Assembly: GCA_018384375.1 (NCBI GenBank)
Contig: JAHAYJ010000121.1
Location: forward strand, 1-54,039
Source of the DNA: Lachnospiraceae bacterium
GTDB lineage: Bacteria; Bacillota; Clostridia; Lachnospirales; Lachnospiraceae
Direction: 5' to 3'
DNA length: 54,039 nucleotides
How positions within the stretch are numbered: position 1 is the stretch's first letter; each line of letters starts with the position of its first letter. Positions 33,618 through 42,488 of this stretch are shown one piece after another. The position numbers and the translations under genes were made by a program. The notes below the pieces were generated by a model. The model made no database searches. It was not told where the DNA came from and saw only the letters and a program-made list of their open reading frames with translations.

Positions 33618-34947
33618 AATCGTAAAAGAGCTGCTTGAGACCAAGCAGTATACCAGGCTCCGTCAGAAAATGGCAGAAATGAACATTGCGGATATCGCAG
33701 TGGTTTTAGAGGAGCTTGATGAGGAGGATTTGCTGAAGATCTTCCGTATTTTACCAAAGAACATGGCAGCAGATGTGTTTTCCTATCTGGGGGTGGACAA
33801 TCAGCAGTTCATCATTACCAGCCTGTCTGAAAAGGATGCTGCGGGCATTATCAATAATCTGATGGCGGATGATGCTACCGACCTTTTGGAGGAGATGCCT
33901 GCTAACATTGTTAAAAAGCTGCTTGCCAATGCAAATCCGGAGACGAGGAGAGACATCAACCATCTGCTTCGCTATCCGGAGGATTCCGCCGGAAGCATTA
34001 TGACGGTGGAATACGTTGATCTGAAGGAAAGTATGACGGTCGAGGATGCCATAGCCCGCATTCGGAATGTGGGAGTGGACAGTGAGACCATTAATATCTG
34101 TTATGTTCTGGATGCTAAGAGGACGCTGGTTGGAACCGTTGCCCTGCGATATCTTTTGATCAGTCCGCCGGATGCGGTGATCGGAGAGATCATGCATGAA
34201 AATGTCATCTACATCAATACCCTGATGGATCAGGAGGAGGTAGCAAGACAGTTTCAGAAATACGACTTTACCGCCATGCCGGTTGTGGATAATGAGAATC
34301 GTCTGGTAGGAATCATTACGGTCGATGATATCGTAGATATCATGCAGGAAGAGGCTACGGAGGATATGGAGAAGATGGCCGCAATCGTGCCATCGGATAA
34401 GCCATATATGAAAACCAGTGTTTATGTGACCTGGAAGAAGCGTATGCCCTGGCTGTTGCTTCTCATGATATCTGCAACGTTTACGGGAAGTATATTAACT
34501 ACCTTTGAGGACGCTCTGATGGCGTATGGAGCCTTGATCGCGTATATTCCCATGTTGATGGATACCGGAGGAAATGCCGGTGGGCAGGCAAGTGTAACAA
34601 TTATTCGTGGACTTTCCCTAAATGAAATAGAATTTAAAGATGCTTTCCGGGTGGTGTGGAAGGAGATCCGGGTTGCGGTGCTGTGTGGGCTTACGCTTGC
34701 AGCAGCCAACTTTATTAAGCTGCTCCTGCTTGACAGGGTAGAGCTTATGGTTGCAATCGTAGTGTGCCTCACTCTGGTGGTTGCGGTTATGATTGCCAAG
34801 ATTGTAGGCTGCACGCTTCCTATGCTTGCCAAAAGGATTGGCTTTGACCCGGCAGTTATGGCAAGCCCTTTTATTACAACAATTGTGGATGTGTTGTCTT
34901 TGCTGGTATATTTTCAGATTGCAACCTATTTACTGCATATCGGATAG
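33595..34947 (+). CDS. mgtE: magnesium transporter MgtE
   Basis: 450 aa, full length. Order: N-terminal helical superhelix domain (about 1-125), two CBS domains (about 130-255; S-A-G-S-I-M at the start of the first), a connecting helix, then five membrane segments from W-L-L-L-L-M near residue 283. The pore motif region P-M-L-M-D-T-G-G-N-A-G-G-Q near 321 is intact. It is a Mg2+ channel gated by cytosolic Mg2+. ATG 33595 follows AAGGAGAATTGCT. A strong terminator shared with typA follows. No M-box was recognised upstream. Confidence 0.96.
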   Translation: MEEIKDLEIVKELLETKQYTRLRQKMAEMNIADIAVVLEELDEEDLLKIFRILPKNMAADVFSYLGVDNQQFIITSLSEKDAAGIINNLMADDATDLLEEMPANIVKKLLANANPETRRDINHLLRYPEDSAGSIMTVEYVDLKESMTVEDAIARIRNVGVDSETINICYVLDAKRTLVGTVALRYLLISPPDAVIGEIMHENVIYINTLMDQEEVARQFQKYDFTAMPVVDNENRLVGIITVDDIVDIMQEEATEDMEKMAAIVPSDKPYMKTSVYVTWKKRMPWLLLLMISATFTGSILTTFEDALMAYGALIAYIPMLMDTGGNAGGQASVTIIRGLSLNEIEFKDAFRVVWKEIRVAVLCGLTLAAANFIKLLLLDRVELMVAIVVCLTLVVAVMIAKIVGCTLPMLAKRIGFDPAVMASPFITTIVDVLSLLVYFQIATYLLHIG

Positions 34948-34962
34948 CAAATGGAATTTAAG

Positions 34963-34997
34963 AAAGCTCTGTGACGGAATCGGTCACAGAGCTTTTT
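34963..34997 (+). terminator. bidirectional terminator between mgtE and typA
   Basis: Perfect 13-bp stem AAAGCTCTGTGAC / GTCACAGAGCTTT with a 7-nt loop and TTTTT tail; convergent genes on both sides. Confidence 0.92.
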
Positions 34998-35029
34998 CTA
35001 TCATGTGATTTACACGCAAATTTTCCTTA

Positions 35030-36877
35030 TTAATTTTGAGCCAGAGCTGCATTTCGCATAGCAGCACGTTTGCGCATGGTAGGGTCCAGAATCTTTTTAC
35101 GGATTCTCAGAGACTTGGGAGTTACCTCCAATAACTCATCGGTATCAATGAATTCCAGCGCCTGTTCCAGACTCAGTACCTTGGGAGGTGTAAGCCTTAG
35201 AGCCTCGTCAGCGCTGGAGGAACGGGTATTAGTAAGCTGTTTCTTCTTGCAGACATTCAGCTCAATATCCTCGCCCTTTCCGTTCTGTCCGACTACCATA
35301 CCGGAGTATACTTTTTCGCCGGGACCGATAAAGAGAACACCACGCTCCTGTGCATTGTAGAGACCGTAGGTAATGGCTTCCCCAGCCTCAAAGGCAATCA
35401 GGGAACCCTGCTTACGGTACTGGATATCGCCCTTATAGGGACCATAGCCATCAAAGATCGTATTCATAATGCCGTTGCCTTTGGTATCGGTCATAAATTC
35501 GCCTCGATAACCAATAAGACCCCGTGAGGGAATGGAAAATTCCAGACGGGTATAGCCACCGCTGGCAGTTCCCATACTGCGAAGCTCACCCTTTCGCTGG
35601 CTCAGCTTTTCGATCACAGAGCCGGAAAACTCATCGGGCACATCAATATAGCAAAGCTCCATAGGCTCCAGTTTCTTGCCGTTTTCGTCAGTGTGGTAGA
35701 GAACCTCTGCCTTGCTGACTGCAAATTCGTAGCCCTCCCTCCGCATGTTTTCAATCAGTACGGAAAGATGAAGTTCACCTCGTCCGGATACCTTAAAGGC
35801 TTCAGTGGTATCGGTTTCTTCAACGCGGAGAGAAACATCAGTATTTAATTCTCTGAACAATCTGTCGCGCAGATGACGGCTCGTGACATATTTACCTTCC
35901 TGACCGGCAAGCGGTGAGTCATTGACAATAAAATGCATGGCAATGGTGGGTTCGGAAATCTTCTGAAACGGAATGGGAACCGGATTTTCAGGAGAGCACA
36001 GGGTATCGCCGATATGAATATCAGAGATGCCGGAAATCGCAACAATAGAGCCGATCTGCGCTTCTGAGACCTCTACCTTGTTTAAACCGTCAAATTCATA
36101 AAGCTTACTGATCTTAACCTTCTTTTGCTTGTCAGGCTCGTGGTGATTGACGATCACTACCTCCTGATTGACCTTCACGGAACCGTTGTCCACCTTGCCG
36201 ACCCCGATTCTTCCCACATATTCGTTATAATCAATGGTACTGATCAGAACCTGTGTGCCTGCTTCCGGATCTCCTTCGGGAGCAGGAATGTAGTCCAGTA
36301 TGGTTTCAAACAAAGGTATCATGCTTGTACCTTCTTCTTCCATATTTAAGGAAGCTTTTCCGGTTTTTGCGGAAGCAAAGACAAAGGGGCAGTCCAGCTG
36401 GGATTCGTCTGCATCAAGATCCAGGAAAAGCTCAAGGACCTCGTCTACAACCTCAGCAGGCCGTGCCTCCGGACGGTCGATCTTGTTGACACACACGATG
36501 ACGGGAAGCTTTAATTCCAAGGCCTTTCTTAAAACAAATTTTGTCTGGGGCATGGCACCTTCAAAGGCATCCACAACAAGGATGACGCCGTTGACCATTT
36601 TTAGAACACGTTCTACTTCACCGCCAAAGTCTGCATGCCCCGGCGTATCAATAATGTTGATCTTGGTTCCTTTATAGGTGACTGCCGTATTTTTGGAAAG
36701 AATCGTGATGCCTCTTTCCCTTTCGATATCATTAGAGTCCATGACACGTTCTGCCACTTCCTGGTTTTCGCGGAATACACCGCTTTGCTTTAGCAGCTCA
36801 TCCACCAGAGTGGTTTTGCCGTGGTCTACATGGGCTATGATTGCAATGTTTCTTACGTCTTCTCGTTTTTGTTTCAT
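35030..36877 (-). CDS. typA: translational GTPase TypA/BipA
   Basis: 615 aa from ATG 36877, chosen because AAAGGA lies about 10 nt upstream and M-K-Q-K-R-E-D-V matches the normal family start; an upstream ATG at 36928 is less likely. G-domain motifs: [28 protein letters not shown]. Then EF-G-like domains and the TypA-specific C-terminal domain ([11 protein letters not shown]). It is a ribosome-associated GTPase aiding 50S assembly and stress or cold adaptation. Single gene with its own promoter. Confidence 0.97.
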   Translation of the reverse strand: MKQKREDVRNIAIIAHVDHGKTTLVDELLKQSGVFRENQEVAERVMDSNDIERERGITILSKNTAVTYKGTKINIIDTPGHADFGGEVERVLKMVNGVILVVDAFEGAMPQTKFVLRKALELKLPVIVCVNKIDRPEARPAEVVDEVLELFLDLDADESQLDCPFVFASAKTGKASLNMEEEGTSMIPLFETILDYIPAPEGDPEAGTQVLISTIDYNEYVGRIGVGKVDNGSVKVNQEVVIVNHHEPDKQKKVKISKLYEFDGLNKVEVSEAQIGSIVAISGISDIHIGDTLCSPENPVPIPFQKISEPTIAMHFIVNDSPLAGQEGKYVTSRHLRDRLFRELNTDVSLRVEETDTTEAFKVSGRGELHLSVLIENMRREGYEFAVSKAEVLYHTDENGKKLEPMELCYIDVPDEFSGSVIEKLSQRKGELRSMGTASGGYTRLEFSIPSRGLIGYRGEFMTDTKGNGIMNTIFDGYGPYKGDIQYRKQGSLIAFEAGEAITYGLYNAQERGVLFIGPGEKVYSGMVVGQNGKGEDIELNVCKKKQLTNTRSSSADEALRLTPPKVLSLEQALEFIDTDELLEVTPKSLRIRKKILDPTMRKRAAMRNAALAQN

Positions 36878-36936
36878 ATGATACAAATCCTTTCGACAAA
36901 ATCTATCCGCCAGGTTAACTTTTTTCAAACTGTTTT

Positions 36937-36965
36937 AGTATAGCACCATCCCTGATTGTTGTAAA
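36937..36965 (-). promoter_or_regulatory. sigma-A promoter of typA
   Basis: On the minus strand TTTACA (36965-36960), 17-bp spacer, TATACT (36942-36937), about 60 nt before the TypA ATG, with TG two bases before the -10. Confidence 0.75.
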
Positions 36966-37128
36966 TAAAAAACGTTTTATTCGCAGAATTCGGTATGACC
37001 GGTTACGAAGCTTTTGCGTTCTGTGTCGGATTACGCGGTGGAAGAGGGTTCTACCAATAAAAAACAGTCATATACATAGTAATACATGACAGGAAAAAAT
37101 TCTTAAGGAGTAAGAAGGGAGAACTAAA

Positions 37129-37758
37129 ATGACAGATAAGGTAATTGAAAACAACCAGGTGGTAATCATGGGAGAGATCGTGAGCAGATTTGAGTTCAGC
37201 CATGAGATTTTCGGAGAGGGCTTTTACATGGTAGATGTAAAGGTGCCCAGGTTAAGTGATTCAAATGATATTATTCCACTGATGGTGTCAGAGCGTCTGA
37301 TCGATGTTGAGGAGGATTATTGTGGACAGAACATTATGGTTCAGGGACAGTTCCGCTCCTATAATCGGCATGAGGAGAGGAGAAACAGACTGGTACTTTC
37401 CGTGTTTGCACGTGAAATAGAGTTTGTGGATGAAACACCGGAAAGCTCCCAGACAAACCAGATTTTCCTTGACGGTTTTATCTGCAAGGAGCCGATTTAC
37501 CGGAAAACACCTCTTGGAAGAGAAATTGCGGATCTGCTGATCGCTGTGAACAGACCTTACGGGAAAAGTGATTACATACCCTGTATCTGCTGGGGAAGAA
37601 ATGCCAGATTTGCAAGCAGCTTTACGGTAGGAACCAGATGTGAGATCTGGGGAAGGATTCAAAGCAGGGAATATATTAAGAAGCTTTCGGAGGAGGATGC
37701 TGAAAAAAGAGTGGCTTACGAGGTGTCCGTGAGCAAGCTGGAGCTTCGGGAAGAATAG
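37129..37758 (+). CDS. SSB-like protein with two OB folds
   Basis: 209 aa. Two OB-fold halves: residues about 8-97 (N-Q-V-V-I-M-G-E-I-V-S-R-F-E-F) and about 108-205 (I-F-L-D-G-F-I-C-K-E-P-I-Y-R-K-T-P-L-G-R-E-I-A-D-L-L-I-A-V-N-R). The second matches the SSB core. The protein lacks the acidic C-terminal tail (D-D-I-P-F type) that canonical SSB uses to recruit partners; it ends in charged residues. It may be an accessory single-strand binding protein. ATG 37129 follows AAGGGAGAACTAAA. Confidence 0.8.
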   Translation: MTDKVIENNQVVIMGEIVSRFEFSHEIFGEGFYMVDVKVPRLSDSNDIIPLMVSERLIDVEEDYCGQNIMVQGQFRSYNRHEERRNRLVLSVFAREIEFVDETPESSQTNQIFLDGFICKEPIYRKTPLGREIADLLIAVNRPYGKSDYIPCICWGRNARFASSFTVGTRCEIWGRIQSREYIKKLSEEDAEKRVAYEVSVSKLELREE

Positions 37759-37786
37759 CCCGAAATATCGAAAAAAATGATAAAAG

Positions 37787-37815
37787 TTGCTTTTCCGCCG
37801 TTTCTATGTTATGAT
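37787..37815 (+). promoter_or_regulatory. promoter of the CobO-like gene
   Basis: TTGCTT (37787-37792), 17-bp spacer, TATGAT (37810-37815), about 65 nt before the predicted ATG. Confidence 0.6.
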
Positions 37816-37884
37816 AGGCAACGTAATTTGTAAGTTAGTCTTAGTTATGCTCATAATACACACAACACATATATGAGGTGGGGT

Positions 37885-38382
37885 ATGAAACAGGGACAGA
37901 TTTATATTTACAGTGGAGATGGGCATGGAAAGTCGCCTGCAGCACTGGGAAAAGCAGTGATGATGGCAGCAGCGGGAAAAAGCGTTGTCATTATACAGTT
38001 CCTCAAGGAAAAGGGGCTTGGAGATTCTGCGTTTTTAAACAGACTTGAGCCTGAAATTAAGATTTTCCGATTTGAGAAATCGGATATGAATTTTTTTGAG
38101 CTGCCGCAGGAAAAGCAGAACGAAGAGATTATCAATATTAAGAACGGTATTAACTTTGCAAAGAAGGTGCTGGCCACCGGAGAGTGCGATCTTTTGATCC
38201 TGGATGAGGTTCTTGGTCTTGTGGATAATGGAATCATCACGGTGGAGGATCTAAAGAATCTGTTGGATGCAAGAGACGAGGAGACGGATATTATCATGAC
38301 AGGCATTTCCCTGAATGATGAGATCTGTATGCTTGCCGATGAGGTTTCAAAGATTGAGACCTTAAAATTCAAATGCTGGTAG
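37885..38382 (+). CDS. CobO/BtuR-like corrinoid adenosyltransferase family protein
   Basis: 165 aa from ATG 37885 (GAGGTGGGG precedes it; an in-frame ATG at 37873 lies upstream of that site). CobO/BtuR enzymes transfer adenosyl from ATP to Co(I) corrinoids. The P-loop is S-G-D-G-H-G-K-S-P-A-A-L-G rather than the usual G-x-G-K-G-K-T-T-A; the Walker B-like strand L-L-I-L-D-E-V-L-G-L is present. No cobalamin genes are near. It may be a divergent adenosyltransferase or a paralogue with another role. Confidence 0.78.
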   Translation: MKQGQIYIYSGDGHGKSPAALGKAVMMAAAGKSVVIIQFLKEKGLGDSAFLNRLEPEIKIFRFEKSDMNFFELPQEKQNEEIINIKNGINFAKKVLATGECDLLILDEVLGLVDNGIITVEDLKNLLDARDEETDIIMTGISLNDEICMLADEVSKIETLKFKCW

Positions 38383-38408
38383 CACATTTTGCAAGATGAT
38401 AAGCAGGA

Positions 38409-38456
38409 AATCATAGCATCTATGCATTGACAGCCCATATGCATGGTGCTATGATT
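38409..38456. repeat. inverted repeat overlapping the lysine-riboswitch promoter
   Basis: AATCATAGCA-N3-ATGCAT on the left pairs with ATGCAT-GG-TGCTATGATT on the right, around a centre of about 11 nt. The -35 lies in the centre and the -10 in the right arm. It could be a terminator for the upstream CobO-like gene (T-rich tail follows) or an operator. Confidence 0.7.
38427..38455 (+). promoter_or_regulatory. sigma-A promoter of the L-box/dapA transcript
   Basis: TTGACA (38427-38432), 17-bp spacer, TATGAT (38450-38455). Transcription should start about 20 nt before the riboswitch core. Confidence 0.8.
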
Positions 38457-38479
38457 ATTTTATGTAGTAACAATTTCAT

Positions 38480-38712
38480 AGGATATAGAGGTAGAGGTTG
38501 CGTGTTTTATGAGTAATTTTTTGGATGTGGCAGGCACATGAGAAGAAAAATGAAAGGAAAAAACGCCGAAAGGGTTCGTGTTCCTGATAGCGGGTCCTTG
38601 GGCATACAGTTAAGAGCTGTATGACTGTCATCAGAAATGATGGGGCGCTATCCGATGAAAAAGTATTTATGGTAGTCGGTGCGCAGTTTGTATGTGCATC
38701 GTTTTTTATTTT
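38480..38712 (+). promoter_or_regulatory. lysine riboswitch (L-box)
   Basis: Conserved L-box blocks in order: AGAGGTAGAGGTTGCG (38487), GAGTAA (38511), CGCCGAAAGGGT (38564), GACTGTCAT (38623), ATGATGGGGCGCTATC (38637). It ends in a terminator hairpin CGGTGCGCA / TGTGCATCG with a T6 run (38677-38707), right before the dapA ribosome site. Lysine binding should favour termination and lower expression of lysine synthesis genes. The downstream dapA and dapB confirm the assignment. Confidence 0.93.
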
Positions 38713-38726
38713 AAGGAGGAAGAAAC

Positions 38727-39611
38727 ATGGCAGTTTTTACTGGCGCAGGTGTTGCGATTGTCACACCATTCAAGGCAAACGGAGAAGTGAATTATGAGAA
38801 ATTTGCAGAACTGATCGAGGATCAGATTGCAGGCGGAACAGATGCCATTATTGTCTGCGGAACCACAGGGGAATCATCGACCCTCACGCATGAAGAACAT
38901 TTGGATGTCATCAGGTACTGTGTGGAGAAGGTTGCAGGAAGAATTCCTGTTGTAGCCGGCACCGGATCAAACTGTACGGAGACGGCAATTTATCTTTCGA
39001 CAGAAGCAGAGAAATATGGTGTTGACGGCTTACTGTTGGTGACACCTTATTATAATAAGGCAACCCAGAACGGTCTTTACAGACACTTTAAGGCAGTTGC
39101 CGATTCTGTGAAGGTTCCCTGTATTCTTTACAATGTGCCCAGCCGTACCGGATGTAACATTGCTCCGGAAACAGCAGTCAGATTGTGTACGGATGTGGAG
39201 AATATTGTGGGAATCAAGGAAGCAAGCGGTAATATCAGCCAGATCGTGAAGCTGATGTCTCTTGCAAACGGTAAGGTGGATTTGTATTCCGGAAATGATG
39301 ATCAGATCGTACCGCTTCTTGCTCTTGGCGGAAAAGGTGTGATTTCTGTGCTTTCTAACGTGGCGCCCAGACAGACCCACGATATCTGTGCCAAGTTCTT
39401 TGCAGGTGATGTTGCAGGAAGTGCAGCAGAGCAGTTCCGTGCGATTCCGCTTTGCAATGCGTTATTCTGTGAGGTAAATCCGATTCCGGTTAAGATGGCT
39501 TTGAACCTGATGGGTAAGGAGGTCGGTTCCCTGCGGGCGCCTCTTACGGATATGGAACCGGAGAATACCGCAAAGCTGGAAAAGGCAATGAAGGAATATG
39601 GAATTCTGTAG
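38727..39611 (+). CDS. dapA: 4-hydroxy-tetrahydrodipicolinate synthase
   Basis: 294 aa TIM barrel. It condenses pyruvate with aspartate semialdehyde, the first committed step to lysine and meso-diaminopimelate. The Schiff-base Lys is K164 in V-G-I-K-E-A-S-G; Y-N-V-P-S-R-T-G carries the active-site Tyr/Arg region; G-T-T-G-E-S is the substrate loop. Length is normal. AAGGAGGAAGAAAC precedes the ATG. Expression is expected to be repressed by lysine through the L-box. Confidence 0.97.
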   Translation: MAVFTGAGVAIVTPFKANGEVNYEKFAELIEDQIAGGTDAIIVCGTTGESSTLTHEEHLDVIRYCVEKVAGRIPVVAGTGSNCTETAIYLSTEAEKYGVDGLLLVTPYYNKATQNGLYRHFKAVADSVKVPCILYNVPSRTGCNIAPETAVRLCTDVENIVGIKEASGNISQIVKLMSLANGKVDLYSGNDDQIVPLLALGGKGVISVLSNVAPRQTHDICAKFFAGDVAGSAAEQFRAIPLCNALFCEVNPIPVKMALNLMGKEVGSLRAPLTDMEPENTAKLEKAMKEYGIL

Positions 39612-39650
39612 GTATATAGGGATAGGAATCAGAAAGGCATGGAAGAAGCT

Positions 39651-40409
39651 ATGACGAATGTAATTATGCATGGATGCAACGGGAAAATGGGCCGGATGAT
39701 TGCCGGGCTCGTTGCAGATGACCCGGAGATCACAATTGTGGCAGGGGTGGATGCATTTGATGAAGGAAAAAATCCATTTCCTGTATTTCAGGATATCAAT
39801 GAATGCACGATCAAGGCAGATGCAATTATTGATTTCAGTGCGGCAGCGGCTGTGGACGGTCTGCTTTCCTACTGTGTCAGGGAACAGGTACCCTGTGTCC
39901 TCTGTACCACGGGACTTTCGAAGGAGCAGCTTGAGAAGGTGGAAGAGGCATCAAAGAAGGTCGCAATCCTGAAATCTGCCAATATGTCACTGGGAATCAA
40001 TATGCTGCTGAAGCTCCTGAAGGAAGCAACGGCAACGCTGGTCCCTGCAGGCTTTGATGTGGAAATTGTTGAAAAGCATCATAAGCTGAAGGTGGATGCA
40101 CCCAGTGGAACAGCGCTTGCGCTGGGAGACTCTGTCAACGAAGTGTTAAACAATGAATATGAGTATGTTTTTGACAGAAGTCAGAGAAGGCAGAAGCGTC
40201 CCCAGAAAGAAATCGGCTACAGTGCAGTGAGGGGTGGAACCATTGTCGGAGAGCATGATGTGATCTTTGCCGGTGCCGATGAGGTTGTAACCTTTTCTCA
40301 CACGGCATATTCCAAGGCAGTTTTTGGAAAGGGCGCAATTCAGGCAGCTAAATTTCTGAAGGGGAAACCGGCAGGTATGTACAACATGAGCGATGTGATC
40401 GATCAGTAA
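39651..40409 (+). CDS. dapB: 4-hydroxy-tetrahydrodipicolinate reductase
   Basis: 252 aa from ATG 39651 (GGAAGAAG just upstream; an in-frame ATG at 39639 would add four residues). NAD(P)H-dependent second step after DapA. N-terminal dinucleotide motif H-G-C-N-G-K-M-G-R-M; catalytic motif V-E-K-H-H-K-L-K-V-D-A-P-S-G-T-A with the His and Lys of the family. It follows dapA by about 40 nt without a terminator, so it is in the lysine-regulated operon. Confidence 0.96.
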   Translation: MTNVIMHGCNGKMGRMIAGLVADDPEITIVAGVDAFDEGKNPFPVFQDINECTIKADAIIDFSAAAAVDGLLSYCVREQVPCVLCTTGLSKEQLEKVEEASKKVAILKSANMSLGINMLLKLLKEATATLVPAGFDVEIVEKHHKLKVDAPSGTALALGDSVNEVLNNEYEYVFDRSQRRQKRPQKEIGYSAVRGGTIVGEHDVIFAGADEVVTFSHTAYSKAVFGKGAIQAAKFLKGKPAGMYNMSDVIDQ

Positions 40410-40443
40410 AACCTGATAGCAGACACTGGGGGAAGTGGAAGAG

Positions 40444-42417
40444 ATGAATGTTGAGAAAAACGAGCTCAAATTGATGGAGCTGAAATATTTAAAGAGTCTG
40501 GCAAATCAATATCCGAATATTGCAGCAGCGTCTACGGAGATTATTAATTTGCAGGCAATTTTAAATCTTCCCAAGGGAACAGAGCATTTCCTGACGGATA
40601 TTCACGGGGAGTATGAACAGTTTAATCATGTACTGAAAAACGGTTCCGGTGCAATACGCCGTCAGATTGATGAAGAATTTGGCAATACATTAAGCAATAA
40701 AGATAAGAAGTCTCTTGCAACATTGATTTATTATCCGCAGGAAAAGCTGGATATTGTACTGCAGGAGGAAGAAAATATTGAGGACTGGTATAAGATCACG
40801 CTTCACAGACTGGTTCAGATCACAAAGAAGGTGGCATCCAAATATACCAGATCCAAAGTGCGCAAGGCACTGCCAAAGGATTTTGCCTATATTATTGAAG
40901 AATTAATCACGGAGAGAGCCGAAATTTCAGATAAGGAAGGCTACTACAACGAGATTATCCATACCATCATCAGGATTGGAAGGGCGCCGGAATTTATCGT
41001 GGCCTTAAGTAATCTGATCCAGAGACTGGTGATCGATCATCTTCATATCGTAGGAGATATTTATGACAGAGGTCCCGGTCCCCATATTATTATGGATACC
41101 TTGATGAACTATCACTCTGTTGACATCCAGTGGGGAAATCATGATATCGTCTGGATGGGAGCAGCCTGCGGACATCTTCCCTGTATCGCGACAGTAGTGC
41201 GGATCGCGGCAAGATACGGAAGTCTGGATACGTTGGAGGAAGGATATGGGATCAACTTGATTCCGCTTGCAACCTTTGCCCTTGATACCTACAAGGATGT
41301 AAATTGTGATGCCTTTGCCATCAAGTATAATACGGATTATAATACCAAGGATCTGAGTCTCGACATGAAGATCCATAAGGCAATTGCCGTCATTCAGTTT
41401 AAACTGGAGGGACAGGTGATTAAGAAGCACCCGGAATTTGAGATGGACGACAGGTTGTTGCTTGACAAGATCGACTATGAGAAAAAGACCGTACTTGCTT
41501 ATGGAAAGGAATATCCCATGCTGGATACGGAATTTCCTACAGTCGATCCCAAGGATCCTTACAATCTGGCTCCCGATGAAGAGCAGGTAATGGCCAGGAT
41601 CCAACAGGCATTCTTAAAGTGTGAAAAGCTGCAGCGGCATGTGAGATTTCTTTATTCTAACGGTGGGTTATATAAAATTCATAACTCCAATCTCCTTTAT
41701 CATGGCTGCGTACCGCTTGATGAGAACGGTAATTTTAAGGCAGTTAATGTAGACGGCAAAAAATACAGAGGCAGAGAGCTGTATGATGTGCTGGATAATT
41801 ATGCGAGAAAAGGTTATTATGCCAAAAATGATCCTGCCGGAATGAGAAAAGCTCAGGACTACATCTGGTATATCTGGGCGGGACCGAATTCACCGGTATT
41901 CGGCAAGGACAAGATGACCACCTTTGAACGGTATTTTATTGAGGATAAAGAAACCCATAAAGAAACCAAAAACAGTTATTATTCGCTGCTGGACAACGAA
42001 GAGGTTTTAAACCGGATTCTGGAGGAATTTGGACTGGATACCAAAAAATCACATATTATTAACGGGCATGTTCCGGTGGAACTGAAAAAGGGAGAGACAC
42101 CGATCAAGTGTGAAGGAAAGCTTCTTATTATTGACGGCGGTTTTTCCAAGGCATATCAGAGCAAGACCGGTATTGCGGGATATACATTGGTGGCAAATTC
42201 CCACGGTGTCCGTCTGGTAGCCCATGAACCCTTTGAATCCATGGAAGCGGCGATTCAGCACGAATCGGATATTTTTTCGGATTCTACAATTGTTGAGAAT
42301 GCACCTGTGAGAATCCGGGTGGCTGATACGGATATCGGAACGGAGATCAAGGAGAGCATCAAACAGCTGGAGCTTCTTCTGCAGGCGTACAGAGACGGTA
42401 CGATCATTGAAAAATAA
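40444..42417 (+). CDS. fbp: fructose-1,6-bisphosphatase, class III
   Basis: 657 aa from ATG 40444 (GGGGGAAG upstream; an in-frame GTG at 40435 is too close to that site). Class III FBPase of Firmicutes, a calcineurin-fold metal enzyme: D-I-H-G-E-Y (first metal motif), V-G-D-I-Y-D-R-G-P-G-P-H, W-G-N-H-D. It makes fructose 6-phosphate in gluconeogenesis. It lies 34 nt after dapB with no hairpin between, so it probably shares the lysine-riboswitch transcript, an unusual pairing. Confidence 0.96.
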   Translation: MNVEKNELKLMELKYLKSLANQYPNIAAASTEIINLQAILNLPKGTEHFLTDIHGEYEQFNHVLKNGSGAIRRQIDEEFGNTLSNKDKKSLATLIYYPQEKLDIVLQEEENIEDWYKITLHRLVQITKKVASKYTRSKVRKALPKDFAYIIEELITERAEISDKEGYYNEIIHTIIRIGRAPEFIVALSNLIQRLVIDHLHIVGDIYDRGPGPHIIMDTLMNYHSVDIQWGNHDIVWMGAACGHLPCIATVVRIAARYGSLDTLEEGYGINLIPLATFALDTYKDVNCDAFAIKYNTDYNTKDLSLDMKIHKAIAVIQFKLEGQVIKKHPEFEMDDRLLLDKIDYEKKTVLAYGKEYPMLDTEFPTVDPKDPYNLAPDEEQVMARIQQAFLKCEKLQRHVRFLYSNGGLYKIHNSNLLYHGCVPLDENGNFKAVNVDGKKYRGRELYDVLDNYARKGYYAKNDPAGMRKAQDYIWYIWAGPNSPVFGKDKMTTFERYFIEDKETHKETKNSYYSLLDNEEVLNRILEEFGLDTKKSHIINGHVPVELKKGETPIKCEGKLLIIDGGFSKAYQSKTGIAGYTLVANSHGVRLVAHEPFESMEAAIQHESDIFSDSTIVENAPVRIRVADTDIGTEIKESIKQLELLLQAYRDGTIIEK

Positions 42418-42423
42418 CAGGTA

Positions 42424-42465
42424 AAAACAAGGAGGTCAGGCTTTGATGCCCTGCCTCCTTGTTTT
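42424..42465 (+). terminator. bidirectional terminator after fbp
   Basis: Stem AAAACAAGGAGG / CCTCCTTGTTTT with an inner CAGG / CCTG pairing. It serves fbp on the plus strand and the lipoprotein gene on the minus strand. Confidence 0.9.
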
Positions 42466-42488
42466 GGCCTTGCACGTCAGCTTGCCTT

